A DNA stretch of 64,000 bases from Corynebacterium uberis (GTDB taxonomy: Bacteria > Actinomycetota > Actinomycetes > Mycobacteriales > Mycobacteriaceae), in assembly GCF_020616335.1 (NCBI RefSeq), contig NZ_CP085051.1, positions 2,046,001 to 2,110,000 of the forward strand. The letters run 5' to 3'. This document shows, piece after piece, positions 41,077 to 51,484 of this stretch. How positions within the stretch are numbered: the stretch's first letter is position 1; each line of letters begins with the position of its first letter. The notes below the pieces were generated by a model, which did not search any database, was not told where the DNA came from, and saw nothing but the letters and a program-made list of their open reading frames with translations. A program made the position numbers and the translations under genes.

Positions 41077-41718
41077 ATGACGCAGCCGAATGAACCGAGT
41101 ACCCCCAAGCTAGACGGCAACGCCGCGGTCAACCTCGCCGCGGAACAGTCCACGAACACCGCCGGGCGCAACATTCCGGCGTTGGAGGATCTGCCGATTA
41201 GCGCGGACACCGCCAACCTGCGCCAGGGCCCCAGCCTGCACGACGGCCTGCTCGCCCTGCTGCCGCTCGTCGGCGTGTGGCGCGGCCACGGGCAGGCCGA
41301 TACCGCCGAGGACGGCCAGTACGCCTTCGGCCAGCAGATCACCTTCGCCCACGACGGGGAGAACTACCTCACCTACGAGTCGCGCCTGTGGCGCGTCGAT
41401 GACAACGGCGAGCCCACCGGCTTGGACCAGCGCGAAAGCGGCTTCTGGCGCATCAGCCTGGACGACGACATCGAGTTCGTGTGCACCCACTCCACCGGGG
41501 TGGCGGAGATCTTCTACGGCCGGCCGGTCAACGAGCGGGCCTGGCAGGTCGAGTCCGCCTCCACCATGGTCACGGAGACCGGCCCGAAGGAGCTGGGCCC
41601 GGGCAAGCGCCTCTACGGCCTGATGCCCAATAACCACCTGGGGTGGGTCGACGAGCGCGTCGTCGATGGTCAGCTGCACCCGCGCATGTCGGCGGAGCTT
41701 GAGCGGGTGGTGGGCTAG
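41077..41718 (+). CDS. Nitrobindin-like heme-binding beta-barrel protein (FABP family)
   Basis: 213 residues. An N-terminal disordered 45 residues precede the nitrobindin barrel: LLPLVGVWRGHGQ is the signature G-x-W-x-G-x-G. FGQQITFAHDGENYLTYESR, SGFWRI and a C-terminal LHPRMSAELERV follow; the His in LHPRMSAEL fits the heme-ligand position. Relatives bind ferric heme and isomerise peroxynitrite. TACCCT at 41064-41069 lies 7 nt before ATG 41077, so leaderless. The stop is shared by CTAG with the next gene. Confidence 0.87.
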   Translation: MTQPNEPSTPKLDGNAAVNLAAEQSTNTAGRNIPALEDLPISADTANLRQGPSLHDGLLALLPLVGVWRGHGQADTAEDGQYAFGQQITFAHDGENYLTYESRLWRVDDNGEPTGLDQRESGFWRISLDDDIEFVCTHSTGVAEIFYGRPVNERAWQVESASTMVTETGPKELGPGKRLYGLMPNNHLGWVDERVVDGQLHPRMSAELERVVG

Positions 41719-42623
41719 GCCTGCGCGAGAGCGGCGTCGATAAGCGCCCGCACCTGCGCCTCATTGGCGGGGGCGGGCAGGTCGTGGTCATCGATGCGGG
41801 TGACCCGGGCGGCGGTGCGCACCGAGGAGACCAGCCACACCGACTCCGCGCTCAGCAGGTCCGCCACCGTCAGCTCCCGGGTTTTGCAGCGCCACCCGTG
41901 GGCGGCGGCATACTCGAAGAGCGCGTCCTGGGTGGTGCCAACCAGCACGTCCCCGCCGGGGGTGGGGGTGCGCAGCTTGTTGCCCTTGCGCACCACCACG
42001 ACGGTGGAGGTTGCGCCCTCAAGCACGCGCTGGCCGTCGGTGTAGATGACGTCATCGCAGCCGTGCTTCTTCGCCCACCGCAGCGCGGCCATCGTCGCCG
42101 CGTAGTTGAGGGTCTTGGCCCCCAGGGTCAGCCAGGGCACCGCCTGCGCGCCGGCGTCGATGGTGTAGCCGCGCGGGCTGGTCATCACCGCCACGCCGGT
42201 CTCACGCTGGCGCAGCTGCTCGGCAGACAACCCCCGCACGGTCAGCCAGGCGCTGGGGATGCCGGTGGCGGCCCGGCCCCGGGTGTAGGTCCACGTGCAC
42301 TGGGCGTCCGGGATGGGGCCATCGCCGAGGTGGGCGGCCCACGCGCGCGCCGCCTCGGCGGTGGCTTTGGCCCAGTAGCTCGGGTCCGGGGCGGGCAGAT
42401 CAAGCAACGCCGCCGAGGCGATAAAGCGGTCGAGGTGGCGGCGCAGGTTCGCCGGCGCGGCGTCGCGGATGAGGATCGTTTCAAAGACGCCGTCTCCGCG
42501 GGTGACGGCGGCGTCATCGAAGAACACGCTGGGTAGCGCCGGGTTGTGCTGGCGCACCGAGCCCCCGAAGGGTTCGAGGACAAAGACGATCGGCGGGGCT
42601 ACGTGTGCCGGAGGCAGTGGCAT
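41715..42623 (-). CDS. pabC: Aminotransferase class IV, likely 4-amino-4-deoxychorismate lyase
   Basis: 302 residues of PLP fold type IV. RGDGVFETI near residue 43, the PLP lysine in LGAKTLNYAATMAALRWAKKHGCDD, and the E-G-A-T-S-T loop (LEGATSTVVVV) followed by GTTQDAL are all in place. PabC releases pyruvate to make p-aminobenzoate for folate; D-amino acid or branched-chain activity cannot be excluded. CATAAT (42631-42636) sits 7 nt before ATG 42623, so leaderless. Divergent from the folate-binding YgfZ-type gene, which fits a folate theme. Confidence 0.82.
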   Translation of the reverse strand: MPLPPAHVAPPIVFVLEPFGGSVRQHNPALPSVFFDDAAVTRGDGVFETILIRDAAPANLRRHLDRFIASAALLDLPAPDPSYWAKATAEAARAWAAHLGDGPIPDAQCTWTYTRGRAATGIPSAWLTVRGLSAEQLRQRETGVAVMTSPRGYTIDAGAQAVPWLTLGAKTLNYAATMAALRWAKKHGCDDVIYTDGQRVLEGATSTVVVVRKGNKLRTPTPGGDVLVGTTQDALFEYAAAHGWRCKTRELTVADLLSAESVWLVSSVRTAARVTRIDDHDLPAPANEAQVRALIDAALAQA

Positions 42624-42663
42624 ACCTTGGATTATGCCTTGCCCGGCGCGTTACCATGCAGTG

Positions 42664-43773
42664 GTGGCCGACTTTGACGCATCTTCGCCCTACCGCTCCC
42701 CCTTGCTCGACGTGCCGGGGGCGGCCGCCAACCAGGAGCCCGTCAGCGTGGACTGCCAGGGGGTGGCGTGGCATTACGGGGATCCTTTCGCCGAGCAGCG
42801 CGCCGTGTCCCACGGGGTGCTGGTGGACCGTTCCCACCGCGGAATCGTGCGGGTCAGCGGTCCGGATGCGGGGCAGTTCCTCAACAACCTGCTCTCCCAG
42901 AAGCTTCTCGACGCCCCCGCCGGCACCCGCGCCGCGGCCCTGGACCTGGACATGCAGGGCCACATCCTCCACCACGCAGACGTCACCGTGGCGGCTACCA
43001 ACACGGACTACTACCTGGATCTGCCCGCCGAGCAGGCGGACTCGCTCACGGCGTTTCTGCGCCGCATGGTCTTCTGGTCCCAGGTGACCATCGAGCCCAC
43101 CGATCTGGCGCTGGTCACGGTCCTTGGCCCCGGGGCCGCTCCCGACGGCGCTGTGTGGGCCGCCGCCTACCCGTGGGGCGGGTGCCCGCGTATCGACGCC
43201 GCCGTCCCCCGCGCCGAGCTTTCCTCCCTCGCCGCAGGCCCCCTGCCCCTGGCGGGGCTCATGGCGTTTACCGCCGAGCGCGTCCACGCCCTGTGGCCGG
43301 AGCTGCCCGCGGACCTGGATGCCCGCTCCATTCCCCACGAGGTGCCGGCCTGGATTGGCCGCGGCGACCTGCCGGGCGCGGTGCACCTGGATAAGGGCTG
43401 CTACCGCGGCCAGGAGACGGTGGCCCGGGTAGAAAACTTGGGCCGCGCGCCGCGCCTGCTGGTGCTGGCGCACCTGGATGGCTCGGCGCCCACGCAGCCG
43501 GCCCCGGGTGATCCCATCACGGCCGGGGGGCGGGCCGTGGGCCGGGTGGGCACGGTGGTTCATGATCATGAGCTTGGGCCCATCGCGCTGGTGTTGCTCA
43601 AGCGCTCCGCCCTCGGCCGGCCACTGGCTTCTGGCGAGGTGGCGCTGAGCGTGGATGAGGCGAGCGTGCCGCGCACGGAGAACGCGCAGGCCGGGCGCCG
43701 GGCGATCGATGCCCTGCGCGCCAAGCCATTGATATCCCCCACGAACTCCGCGCCACCGAAGCCACGAACTTAG
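42664..43773 (+). CDS. ygfZ: Folate-binding YgfZ/GcvT-like protein
   Basis: 369 residues of the glycine cleavage T-like fold. The diagnostic LDKGCYRGQETVARVENLGR motif lies near residue 245, and DLDMQGHILHHADV near residue 100. YgfZ proteins use tetrahydrofolate to support iron-sulfur cluster repair. GTG 42664 is preferred: TACCAT (42652-42657) lies 6 nt before it. Longer openings into the divergent pabC gene lack support. A C-terminal Pro/Lys-rich tail ends the protein. Confidence 0.87.
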   Translation: MADFDASSPYRSPLLDVPGAAANQEPVSVDCQGVAWHYGDPFAEQRAVSHGVLVDRSHRGIVRVSGPDAGQFLNNLLSQKLLDAPAGTRAAALDLDMQGHILHHADVTVAATNTDYYLDLPAEQADSLTAFLRRMVFWSQVTIEPTDLALVTVLGPGAAPDGAVWAAAYPWGGCPRIDAAVPRAELSSLAAGPLPLAGLMAFTAERVHALWPELPADLDARSIPHEVPAWIGRGDLPGAVHLDKGCYRGQETVARVENLGRAPRLLVLAHLDGSAPTQPAPGDPITAGGRAVGRVGTVVHDHELGPIALVLLKRSALGRPLASGEVALSVDEASVPRTENAQAGRRAIDALRAKPLISPTNSAPPKPRT

Positions 43774-43830
43774 CCCACAAACCCGCAGGTCAGGGCCTGG
43801 AGCGGAAATTTCTGCGCGTAACCGCTATTG

Positions 43831-43849
43831 TGTCTAACAGGAATAGACA
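43831..43849. promoter_or_regulatory. Perfect inverted repeat at the DUF3073 promoter
   Basis: TGTCTA-N7-TAGACA is a perfect 6-bp inverted repeat. It overlaps the end of a -10-like TATTGT (43826-43831) and so covers the likely transcription start, an operator position. It resembles but does not match the McbR motif. The regulator is unknown. Confidence 0.55.
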
Positions 43850-43914
43850 TACGAGAAAGCCGATGGGGCATCCGAATTCCCTGGATTGCCCTCAACCTCA
43901 AGGGGGTCATGGCC

Positions 43915-44109
43915 ATGGGTCGCGGTCGCGCGAAGGCGAAACAGACCAAAGTCGCACGCCGATTGAAGTACAGCACGCCAGAGATGGACCTTGAGTCCTT
44001 GCAGCGAGAGCTCGCGGGGCAGGCCCCGCAACGCTCCTATGAGGCCGTCTCGGATCCGTACGCACAGTATGGGTCCTGGGATGATGAGGGAGATGACACC
44101 AGCCGCTAA
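43915..44109 (+). CDS. DUF3073 protein
   Basis: 64 residues. MGRGRAKAKQTKVARRLKYSTPEMDL is the conserved basic start of this actinobacterial family; the acidic C-terminus WDDEGDD completes it. Function unknown; the basic N-terminus suggests nucleic acid contact. ATG 43915 has AGGGGG 8 nt upstream; ATG 43909 is too close to that site. It usually neighbours purine genes (purM, purF), as here. Confidence 0.9.
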   Translation: MGRGRAKAKQTKVARRLKYSTPEMDLESLQRELAGQAPQRSYEAVSDPYAQYGSWDDEGDDTSR

Positions 44110-44127
44110 CTCCCGGCGCCGCAGAGA

Positions 44128-44158
44128 AAGGCAGTCAGGCATTGCGCCTGACTGCCTT
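44128..44158. terminator. Bidirectional terminator between DUF3073 gene and ino1
   Basis: AAGGCAGTCAGGC / GCCTGACTGCCTT perfect 13-bp stem with a 5-nt loop between convergent genes; on the minus strand TTTC follows. Confidence 0.85.
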
Positions 44159-44175
44159 GCTGCGTATGTGGTGGC

Positions 44176-45264
44176 CTAGCCCGCGATGAACTCTTCGAGC
44201 TGGGCGCGCGCCTGATCGTCCGGAAGCTGGTTCGGCGGGGACTTCATCAGGTAGGAACACGCCGGCAGGATGGGCCCGCCGATGCCCCGGTCCAGTGCGA
44301 TCTTGGCCGCACGCAGGGCGTCGATGATGATGCCCGCCGAGTTCGGCGAGTCCCACACCTCCAGCTTGTACTCGAGGTTAAGCGGCACCCCACCAAACGC
44401 GCTGCCCTCCAGGCGCACGTAGGCCCACTTGCGGTCATCGAGCCACTCGACGTAGTCCGAAGGCCCGATGTGGACGTTACGGTCCGCGATCTTGCCGGCC
44501 AGGGGCCCGTCGACCAGGTTGGAGGTCACCGACTGCGTCTTGGAGATCTTCTTGGACTCCAGCCGCTCCCGGTCCAGCATGTTCTTGAAGTCCATGTTGC
44601 CGCCCACGTTGAGCTGGCTGGTGCGCTCCAGGCGCACCCCGCGCTCCTCAAAGAGCCGGGCGAGCACCCGGTGGGTGATGGTGGCGCCAACCTGGGACTT
44701 CACGTCATCGCCCACGATGGGCAGGCCGGCGGCCCGGAACTTCTCGGCCCACTGCTCATCGCTGGCGATGAACACCGGCAGCGCGTTGACAAAGGCGCAG
44801 CCCGCATCGAGGGCGGCCTGCGCGTACGCCTTGTCCGCCTGCTCGGAGCCCACCGGCAGGTAGGACACGAGCACGTCGGCGTGGGTGTCGCGCAGCTTCT
44901 GGGCGACGTCGATAGGCTCCGCGCTCGACTCCTCGATGGCCTGCCGGTAGTGCACCCCCAGCCCGTCGAGGGTGGGGCCGCGGTCCACGGTCACGCCCAG
45001 GTTGGGAACCTCGGCGATGGTGATGGTGCAGTTGCGGGAGGCCCGGGTCGCCTCGGACAGGTCCACGCCCACCTTGGCGGCGTCCACGTCAAAGGCGGCA
45101 ACGAACTCGATGTCGCCGACGTGATAGCCGCCAAAGTCGACGTGCATGAGGCCCGGGACGTGCTCCTCGGCGGGGGTATCCCGGTAGTACTCCACCCCCT
45201 GGATCAGCGAGGTGGCACAGTTGCCCACCCCCGCTATGGCGACCCGAATGCGCTGGTCGGTCAT
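44176..45264 (-). CDS. ino1: Inositol-3-phosphate synthase (actinobacterial type)
   Basis: 362 residues. It converts glucose 6-phosphate to myo-inositol 1-phosphate with NAD, feeding mycothiol and phosphatidylinositol. The Rossmann loop [16 protein letters not shown] opens the protein; [21 protein letters not shown] and [14 protein letters not shown] are family blocks. ATG 45264 with AAGGATTTTC upstream. TACCAT at 45302-45307 (minus strand) is a possible -10, and CCTGGT...ACCAGG (45275-45301) covers the start point. In C. glutamicum I recall ino1 elsewhere (cg3323), so this placement differs. Confidence 0.94.
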   Translation of the reverse strand: MTDQRIRVAIAGVGNCATSLIQGVEYYRDTPAEEHVPGLMHVDFGGYHVGDIEFVAAFDVDAAKVGVDLSEATRASRNCTITIAEVPNLGVTVDRGPTLDGLGVHYRQAIEESSAEPIDVAQKLRDTHADVLVSYLPVGSEQADKAYAQAALDAGCAFVNALPVFIASDEQWAEKFRAAGLPIVGDDVKSQVGATITHRVLARLFEERGVRLERTSQLNVGGNMDFKNMLDRERLESKKISKTQSVTSNLVDGPLAGKIADRNVHIGPSDYVEWLDDRKWAYVRLEGSAFGGVPLNLEYKLEVWDSPNSAGIIIDALRAAKIALDRGIGGPILPACSYLMKSPPNQLPDDQARAQLEEFIAG

Positions 45265-45274
45265 GAAAATCCTT

Positions 45275-45301
45275 CCTGGTCAACGTCTTGCTTGCACCAG
45301 G
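45275..45301. promoter_or_regulatory. Inverted repeat upstream of ino1, candidate operator
   Basis: CCTGGT-N15-ACCAGG is a perfect 6-bp inverted repeat placed between a -10-like TACCAT (45302-45307, minus strand) and the start codon. It is not a recognisable IpsA site. Confidence 0.4.
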
Positions 45302-45366
45302 ATGGTAGGCCCGATCGGGGGCGATAAGGGGCGGGTTAGCCAGCTGTATCGGTCAAGGTGTCCGGA

Positions 45367-46413
45367 TTAATAGCCCGGGTGGTTGCCGGTGAGCACCACT
45401 CGCGGGCCGTCCTCGGTGGCCTTGGCTACCTCACCGATGACAAAGCTGGGCACGTGGCGGGCGGCGAGCATGGCCAGGGCGCGCTCGCTGTCGGCCGCGG
45501 AGACCACCGCCACCATGCCCACGCCCATGTTGAAGGTCTTGTCCATCTCTTCCTGGGAGACCTTGCCCAGCGAGGAGATGGTGCGGAAGATCTGGCCCGG
45601 CGTCCACGCCCCGCGGGAGATGGTGGCGCGCAGGTGCTCAGGGATGACGCGGGCGAGGTTGCCGGCCAGCCCGCCGCCGGTGACGTGGCAGAAGGTGTGC
45701 ACGTCACACTCGGCGGCCAGCGCCAGGCAGTCGAGCGCGTAGATGCGGGTGGGCTCCAGGAGCTCTTCGCCCAGGGTGCGGCCAAAGTCCTCCATCTCCG
45801 CGTCCAACGGCAGCCCGGCGCGCTCTAAGAGCACGTGGCGGGCCAGGGAGTAGCCGTTGGAGTGCAACCCGGAGGATTCCATGGCGATGAGGACGTCGCC
45901 GGCGCGGACGCGATCGGGCCCAAGCACCTCGTCGGCCTCAACGACGCCGACGGCGGTGGCGGAGACGTCATAGTGGCCGGGTTCCATCACGCCGGGGTGT
46001 TCGGCGGTTTCCCCGCCGAGCAGGGCGCAGCCGGCCTGCACGCAGCCCTCGGCGATGCCGGAGACGATGGCGGCCACGTGCTCGGGCACGACCTTGCCCA
46101 CGGCGATGTAGTCCTGAAGGAAGAGCGGCTCGGCGCCGCAGACAACGAGGTCATCGACGCACATGGCCACCAGGTCGATGCCGATGGTGTCATGGATGTC
46201 CAGGGCCTGCGCGACGGCGAGCTTGGTGCCCACGCCGTCGGAGCCTGCCGCCAGCAGCGGCTTGCGGTACTTACCTAATTCGAACAGGCCCGCAAACCCG
46301 CCGAGCCCGCCGCGCACCTCCGGCCGGGAGGCGCGCTTGGCCAGGGGAGCAAACAGCTCGACGGCGCGCTCGCCGGCTTCGATGTCTACTCCGGCAGCAG
46401 CGTAGGAGGTCAT
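45367..46413 (-). CDS. purM: Phosphoribosylformylglycinamidine cyclo-ligase
   Basis: 348 residues. Fifth step of purine synthesis, closing the aminoimidazole ring with ATP. Visible: YAAAGVDIEAGERAVELF, SDGVGTKLAVAQ (ATP loop), AMCVDDLVVCGAEPLFLQDYIAVG, and THVTGGGLA-type HVTGGGLAGNLAR. ATG 46413 preceded by GAAAGGATCACCC. 22 nt downstream of purF on the same strand, so cotranscribed. Confidence 0.96.
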   Translation of the reverse strand: MTSYAAAGVDIEAGERAVELFAPLAKRASRPEVRGGLGGFAGLFELGKYRKPLLAAGSDGVGTKLAVAQALDIHDTIGIDLVAMCVDDLVVCGAEPLFLQDYIAVGKVVPEHVAAIVSGIAEGCVQAGCALLGGETAEHPGVMEPGHYDVSATAVGVVEADEVLGPDRVRAGDVLIAMESSGLHSNGYSLARHVLLERAGLPLDAEMEDFGRTLGEELLEPTRIYALDCLALAAECDVHTFCHVTGGGLAGNLARVIPEHLRATISRGAWTPGQIFRTISSLGKVSQEEMDKTFNMGVGMVAVVSAADSERALAMLAARHVPSFVIGEVAKATEDGPRVVLTGNHPGY

Positions 46414-46435
46414 GGGTGATCCTTTCGGGGTTGGT

Positions 46436-47983
<1,548 letters not shown>

Positions 47984-47998
47984 GCAACCGGTAGCACA

Positions 47999-48370
47999 CT
48001 AATGACCAATGGGCAGCCAGTGCGCCACCTCCCCGGCGCGCGCGCCGGACGCGTCGACTCCGCCGCGGGCCAGGGCGGCAGCAAAACTCTCTATTCCCAG
48101 TGCCAGGCGCACCCACGTCCACGGGTCCATCTCCACCACATTGGGCGGGGTTCCGCGGGTGTGGCGGGGCCCATCGATGCACTGCACGGCCACAAACGGC
48201 GGTACCCGCACCTCCACGGATTTGCCCGGGGCGACCTCGGCGAGCCGGCGCACGCTGGCCCGCACCGCCGCGGCGAGCACGGCCCGGTCGGGGTGGGGAT
48301 GCTGCTGGGGTTCGCGCGCCCAGTCCGCGAGTCCCGCAAGCTGGGCGTTCGGGGTGTTCGGGGTGTCCAT
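47999..48370 (-). CDS. Sterol-carrier-family protein (Rv0807-like)
   Basis: 123 residues. The conserved block VPPFVAVQCIDGPRHTRGTPPNVVEMDPWTWVRLA identifies the small SCP2-like family that sits beside purF in mycobacteria (Rv0807). Function unknown. ATG 48370 lies exactly 7 nt after TAGGAT on the minus strand (48378-48383), so it is leaderless; a longer frame to 48454 would read through the divergent gene start. It shares its -10 with the gene on the other strand. Confidence 0.82.
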   Translation of the reverse strand: MDTPNTPNAQLAGLADWAREPQQHPHPDRAVLAAAVRASVRRLAEVAPGKSVEVRVPPFVAVQCIDGPRHTRGTPPNVVEMDPWTWVRLALGIESFAAALARGGVDASGARAGEVAHWLPIGH

Positions 48371-48376
48371 TGCCGC

Positions 48377-48383
48377 TATCCTA
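48377..48383. promoter_or_regulatory. Bidirectional -10 element for two leaderless divergent genes
   Basis: TATCCTA contains TATCCT on the plus strand (48377-48382) and TAGGAT on the minus strand (48378-48383). Each lies exactly 7 nt before the start codon of its gene (ATG 48390 plus, ATG 48370 minus). The whole intergenic gap is 19 nt. Confidence 0.75.
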
Positions 48384-48389
48384 GCTGTC

Positions 48390-49391
48390 ATGACACCACC
48401 AGCAGCGCCGTCCCGCCCGCACGAGGTCACCCTACGTTTCATGGCCGCGCCCACGGATATTGTGTTGGCCGGTTCGCATGGGGTGGGTGGCGGCCGGGTC
48501 TTGGAGTGGATTGATAAGGCCGCCTACGCGTGCGCGACGCAGTGGTCCGCCACGTATTGCGTCACCGCCTATGTGGGCCATATTCACTTCACCCGGCCTA
48601 TTCCCTCGGGCCACCTGGTGGAGGTGCGCTCGCGCATCGCTATGACGGGGACGTCGTCGATGCACATCGTCAATGAGGTCCTGTCCGCCGACCCGCGGGA
48701 GGGCGTGTTTAGCCGCGCCTGCGATTGCCTGGTCATCTTCGTGGCCATGGATCCCACCACGGGCCGGCCCACGCAGGTGCCCACCTTTGTGCCCCGCACC
48801 CCGGAGCAGGAGCGGGTCCTCGACGCCGCCCGGTCGCGCATTGAGCTGCGCCGGGCCATCGAGGAGGAGATGGCGCGCCAGACCTACGCGGGCCCGTCCG
48901 ACGCCCCGCGGCTGATCACCCGCTTTTTGGCCAAGCCCACGGACGTCAACTGGGGCGGCAAGGTCCACGGCGGCACCGCGATGGAGTGGATCGATGAGGC
49001 GGGCACGGCGTGCACGATGGAATTCTCCGGGGAGCATACCGTGGCGGTGTATGCCGGGGGGATCCGCTTCTACCAGCCGATCTGCATCGGCGATCTCATC
49101 GAGGTGGATGCTCGACTCATGCGTACCGACGCCCGTAGCATGCAGATGTCCATCCACGTGCGCGCCGGCGACGCTCACCGCGGCCGGGCCGAGCTGGAAA
49201 CCGCCATCCACGCCTCGGTGACGTACCTGGCCCTCGACGTGGATGGCCAGCCGCTGCCGGCCCGCCCATTCGTCCCCGTCACCCCCGAGGATCAGCGCCT
49301 GGCCGAGCACGCCACCGTGCTGCGTGAGCTGCGCGCCGAGTACTCCCCCCGCCCATTGATCACACCTAGGCGTGCCCAATATCTGGACTAG
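48390..49391 (+). CDS. Double-hotdog acyl-CoA thioesterase
   Basis: 333 residues with two hotdog domains in tandem. Domain 1: VTLRFMAAPTDIVLAGSHGVGGGRVLEWIDKAA. Domain 2 (about residue 180): LITRFLAKPTDVNWGGKVHGGTAMEWIDEAG. Each repeats the hotdog-helix HGG-x-x-EWID pattern used for acyl-CoA thioester cleavage (BACH/YciA-like). Cytoplasmic fatty acyl-CoA hydrolysis is likely; chain length is unknown. ATG 48390 is leaderless. A longer opening to 48009 runs antisense through the SCP gene. Confidence 0.85.
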   Translation: MTPPAAPSRPHEVTLRFMAAPTDIVLAGSHGVGGGRVLEWIDKAAYACATQWSATYCVTAYVGHIHFTRPIPSGHLVEVRSRIAMTGTSSMHIVNEVLSADPREGVFSRACDCLVIFVAMDPTTGRPTQVPTFVPRTPEQERVLDAARSRIELRRAIEEEMARQTYAGPSDAPRLITRFLAKPTDVNWGGKVHGGTAMEWIDEAGTACTMEFSGEHTVAVYAGGIRFYQPICIGDLIEVDARLMRTDARSMQMSIHVRAGDAHRGRAELETAIHASVTYLALDVDGQPLPARPFVPVTPEDQRLAEHATVLRELRAEYSPRPLITPRRAQYLD

Positions 49392-49449
49392 CAACCGGCA
49401 GTCCTAAGATGTCCTGCGTTAGTTTTCCCGCAGCCATCGGAGGCCCACC

Positions 49450-50520
49450 ACGCGCACCCTTACTACCGACGTCCTGGGGCTGCGCGCCGCGCGCCGCCGC
49501 GCCCGCCGCTGGGCGATAGCCACCGCCGTCGTCCTGGCCGCCACCGCGCTCATCAGCGTCGGCGCCGGCCCGGTGCCCATCAGCCCCGCCGACAGCCTCC
49601 ACGTCATCGCCCACCACCTGCTGGGCACCCCACTGGACCGCGCCGTGGAGCTATCCGACGCCATCGTGTGGGACATCCGCGTGCCCCGCACCCTCCTGGG
49701 CATATGCGTCGGCGCCGGGCTGGCACTCGCCGGGGCGGTCCTGCAAACCCTGGTGCGCAACGTGCTGGCCGACCCTTTCGTCCTGGGCATCAACTCCGGC
49801 GCCTCCACCGGCGCGGCGCTGGCGATTTTGACCGGCGCCGGGGTCGCTCTCGGCGACTACGCCCTCCAGGGCTGCGCCTTCTTAGGCGCCCTGGCCGCCT
49901 CCGCCGTGCTGTTTATGGTGGCCCGCTCCCAGGGCAGGCTCACCGCGCTGCGCCTGCTCATGGCCGGGGTGGCGCTCGGCTATGCGCTCTCCGCCGTAAC
50001 GTCCTTTGTCATCTTCGCCTCCGATGATGCCCAAAGCTCCCGTTCGGTGATGTTCTGGCTGCTCGGCTCGCTCGGCCTGGCCTCCTTCAACGGCTCGCTG
50101 GTGGTGGTCGCCAGCATCGTTGTCCTCGCGCTGGTGGTGCTGGTGGCCGCAGCACCGCACCTGGATGCGCTGGCCATCGGCGATGAGACGGCCTGGAGTC
50201 TGGGAATCAACCCGGAGCGCTTCCGGGCCGGGCTCCTTGTCATCGTGTGCCTGCTCGTCGGCGCCATCGTGGCCATGGCCGGCTCCATAAGCTTCGTGGG
50301 CCTGGTGGTCCCCCACCTGGCGCGCCGCGTCGTCGGCGGCGCCCACCGGGCCGTCCTGCCGCTGTCCGCGCTGGGCGGGGCGGTGCTGCTGCTGTGGGCC
50401 GATATTGGGGCGCGCACGCTGCTGGCCCCGCGAGAGCTGTCCATCGGCATCATCACCGCCCTGGTGGGCGCCCCGTTCCTGCTGCTCCTGGTCCGCCGCA
50501 TGTACCGCACCACTGAATAG
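49450..50520 (+). CDS. FecCD-type iron/siderophore/heme ABC permease, unusual ACG start
   Basis: About 356 residues with ten membrane helices. FecCD hallmarks: VWDIRVPRTLLGICVGAGLALAGAVLQTLVRNVLADPFVLGINSGAS, SISFVGLVVPHLARRVVGGAHR (EAA-like loop) and the C-terminal GAPFLLLLVRRM. The first GTG in frame (49573) would delete helix 1 (RRWAIATAVVLAATALISVG). Upstream of it, no ATG, GTG or TTG occurs after the stop at 49420; GGAGG (49439-49443) sits 6 nt before ACG 49450, making ACG the best-supported start. TAAGAT at 49405-49410 may be the -10. First gene of an importer with the next two. Confidence 0.85.
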   Translation, partial: TRTLTTDVLGLRAARRRARRWAIATAVVLAATALISVGAGPVPISPADSLHVIAHHLLGTPLDRAVELSDAIVWDIRVPRTLLGICVGAGLALAGAVLQTLVRNVLADPFVLGINSGASTGAALAILTGAGVALGDYALQGCAFLGALAASAVLFMVARSQGRLTALRLLMAGVALGYALSAVTSFVIFASDDAQSSRSVMFWLLGSLGLASFNGSLVVVASIVVLALVVLVAAAPHLDALAIGDETAWSLGINPERFRAGLLVIVCLLVGAIVAMAGSISFVGLVVPHLARRVVGGAHRAVLPLSALGGAVLLLWADIGARTLLAPRELSIGIITALVGAPFLLLLVRRMYRTTE

Positions 50521-50531
50521 AAAGAACCCCC

Positions 50532-51484
50532 ATGAAGTCCGTGACCCCCATTGCCTGCATGCTTGCGCTTGCCGCGGCGTCGATAAGCGCCTGCTCCTCC
50601 ACCCCCACCGAACCGTCGGCCCAGGACACCACCGTGACCAACTGCGGGCGCGAGGTGGCCTTTGGCGCCGAACCGCAGCGCGTCACCCTGCTCAAACCCG
50701 CCGCCGTGACCACCCTGGCCGGACTCGGCGTCCTCGACCGGGTGACCGCGCGGGCCGGACAATACCCCGACGACTACTTCGACGCCGCCACCCGCTCGAC
50801 GCTGGCAGCCATCCCCTCGCTCAGCGACAAACTCGACACCAGCGGGCACCTCCAGATCTCCAAAGAAGAGGTGGTGGCCAGCCGCCCGGACCTGGTGCTG
50901 GGGTTTACTGACACCGTCAACCGCCAAACCATGGCCGACACGCACATTGCCACCCTCGAAGAACCCGCCTTCTGCGGCGCGCTAAGCGGCCCCGCCAGCT
51001 GGGAGGACGTCTACGCGGAGATCCGCCTCTACGGCACCGTCTTCCACCGCGAGCAGCGCGCCGAAGAGATGATCGCCCAGGCCCGCGCCCGCATCACCGG
51101 ACTCGAAGGCCACGCCGCCGGAGCCGGACGCAGCGTCGCCGTGATCTACCCCACCATCGGCGGCGGGGTGACCTACGCCTACGGCACCGCATCCATGTCC
51201 CACCCGCTAGTGACCTCCGCGGGCCTGCGCAACGTCTACGCCGACAACACCCAGCGCGTCTTCGAAGTCACCGCCGAAGACCTCATCTCCCGCAACCCGG
51301 ACGTCATCATCGCCCTCTACTCCAGCGGGGACGCCCAGCAGGTCACCCAGGCCGTGGCCAGCATGAAGGGCATGGACCGCGTCTCCGCCGTCGCCCAGCA
51401 CCGGATCATCCCCCTGCTGCTCAACTTCGCCGAGCCGCCCACCCCCTTGGCCGTCACCGGCCTCGAACGCCTGGACGCCGCCTT

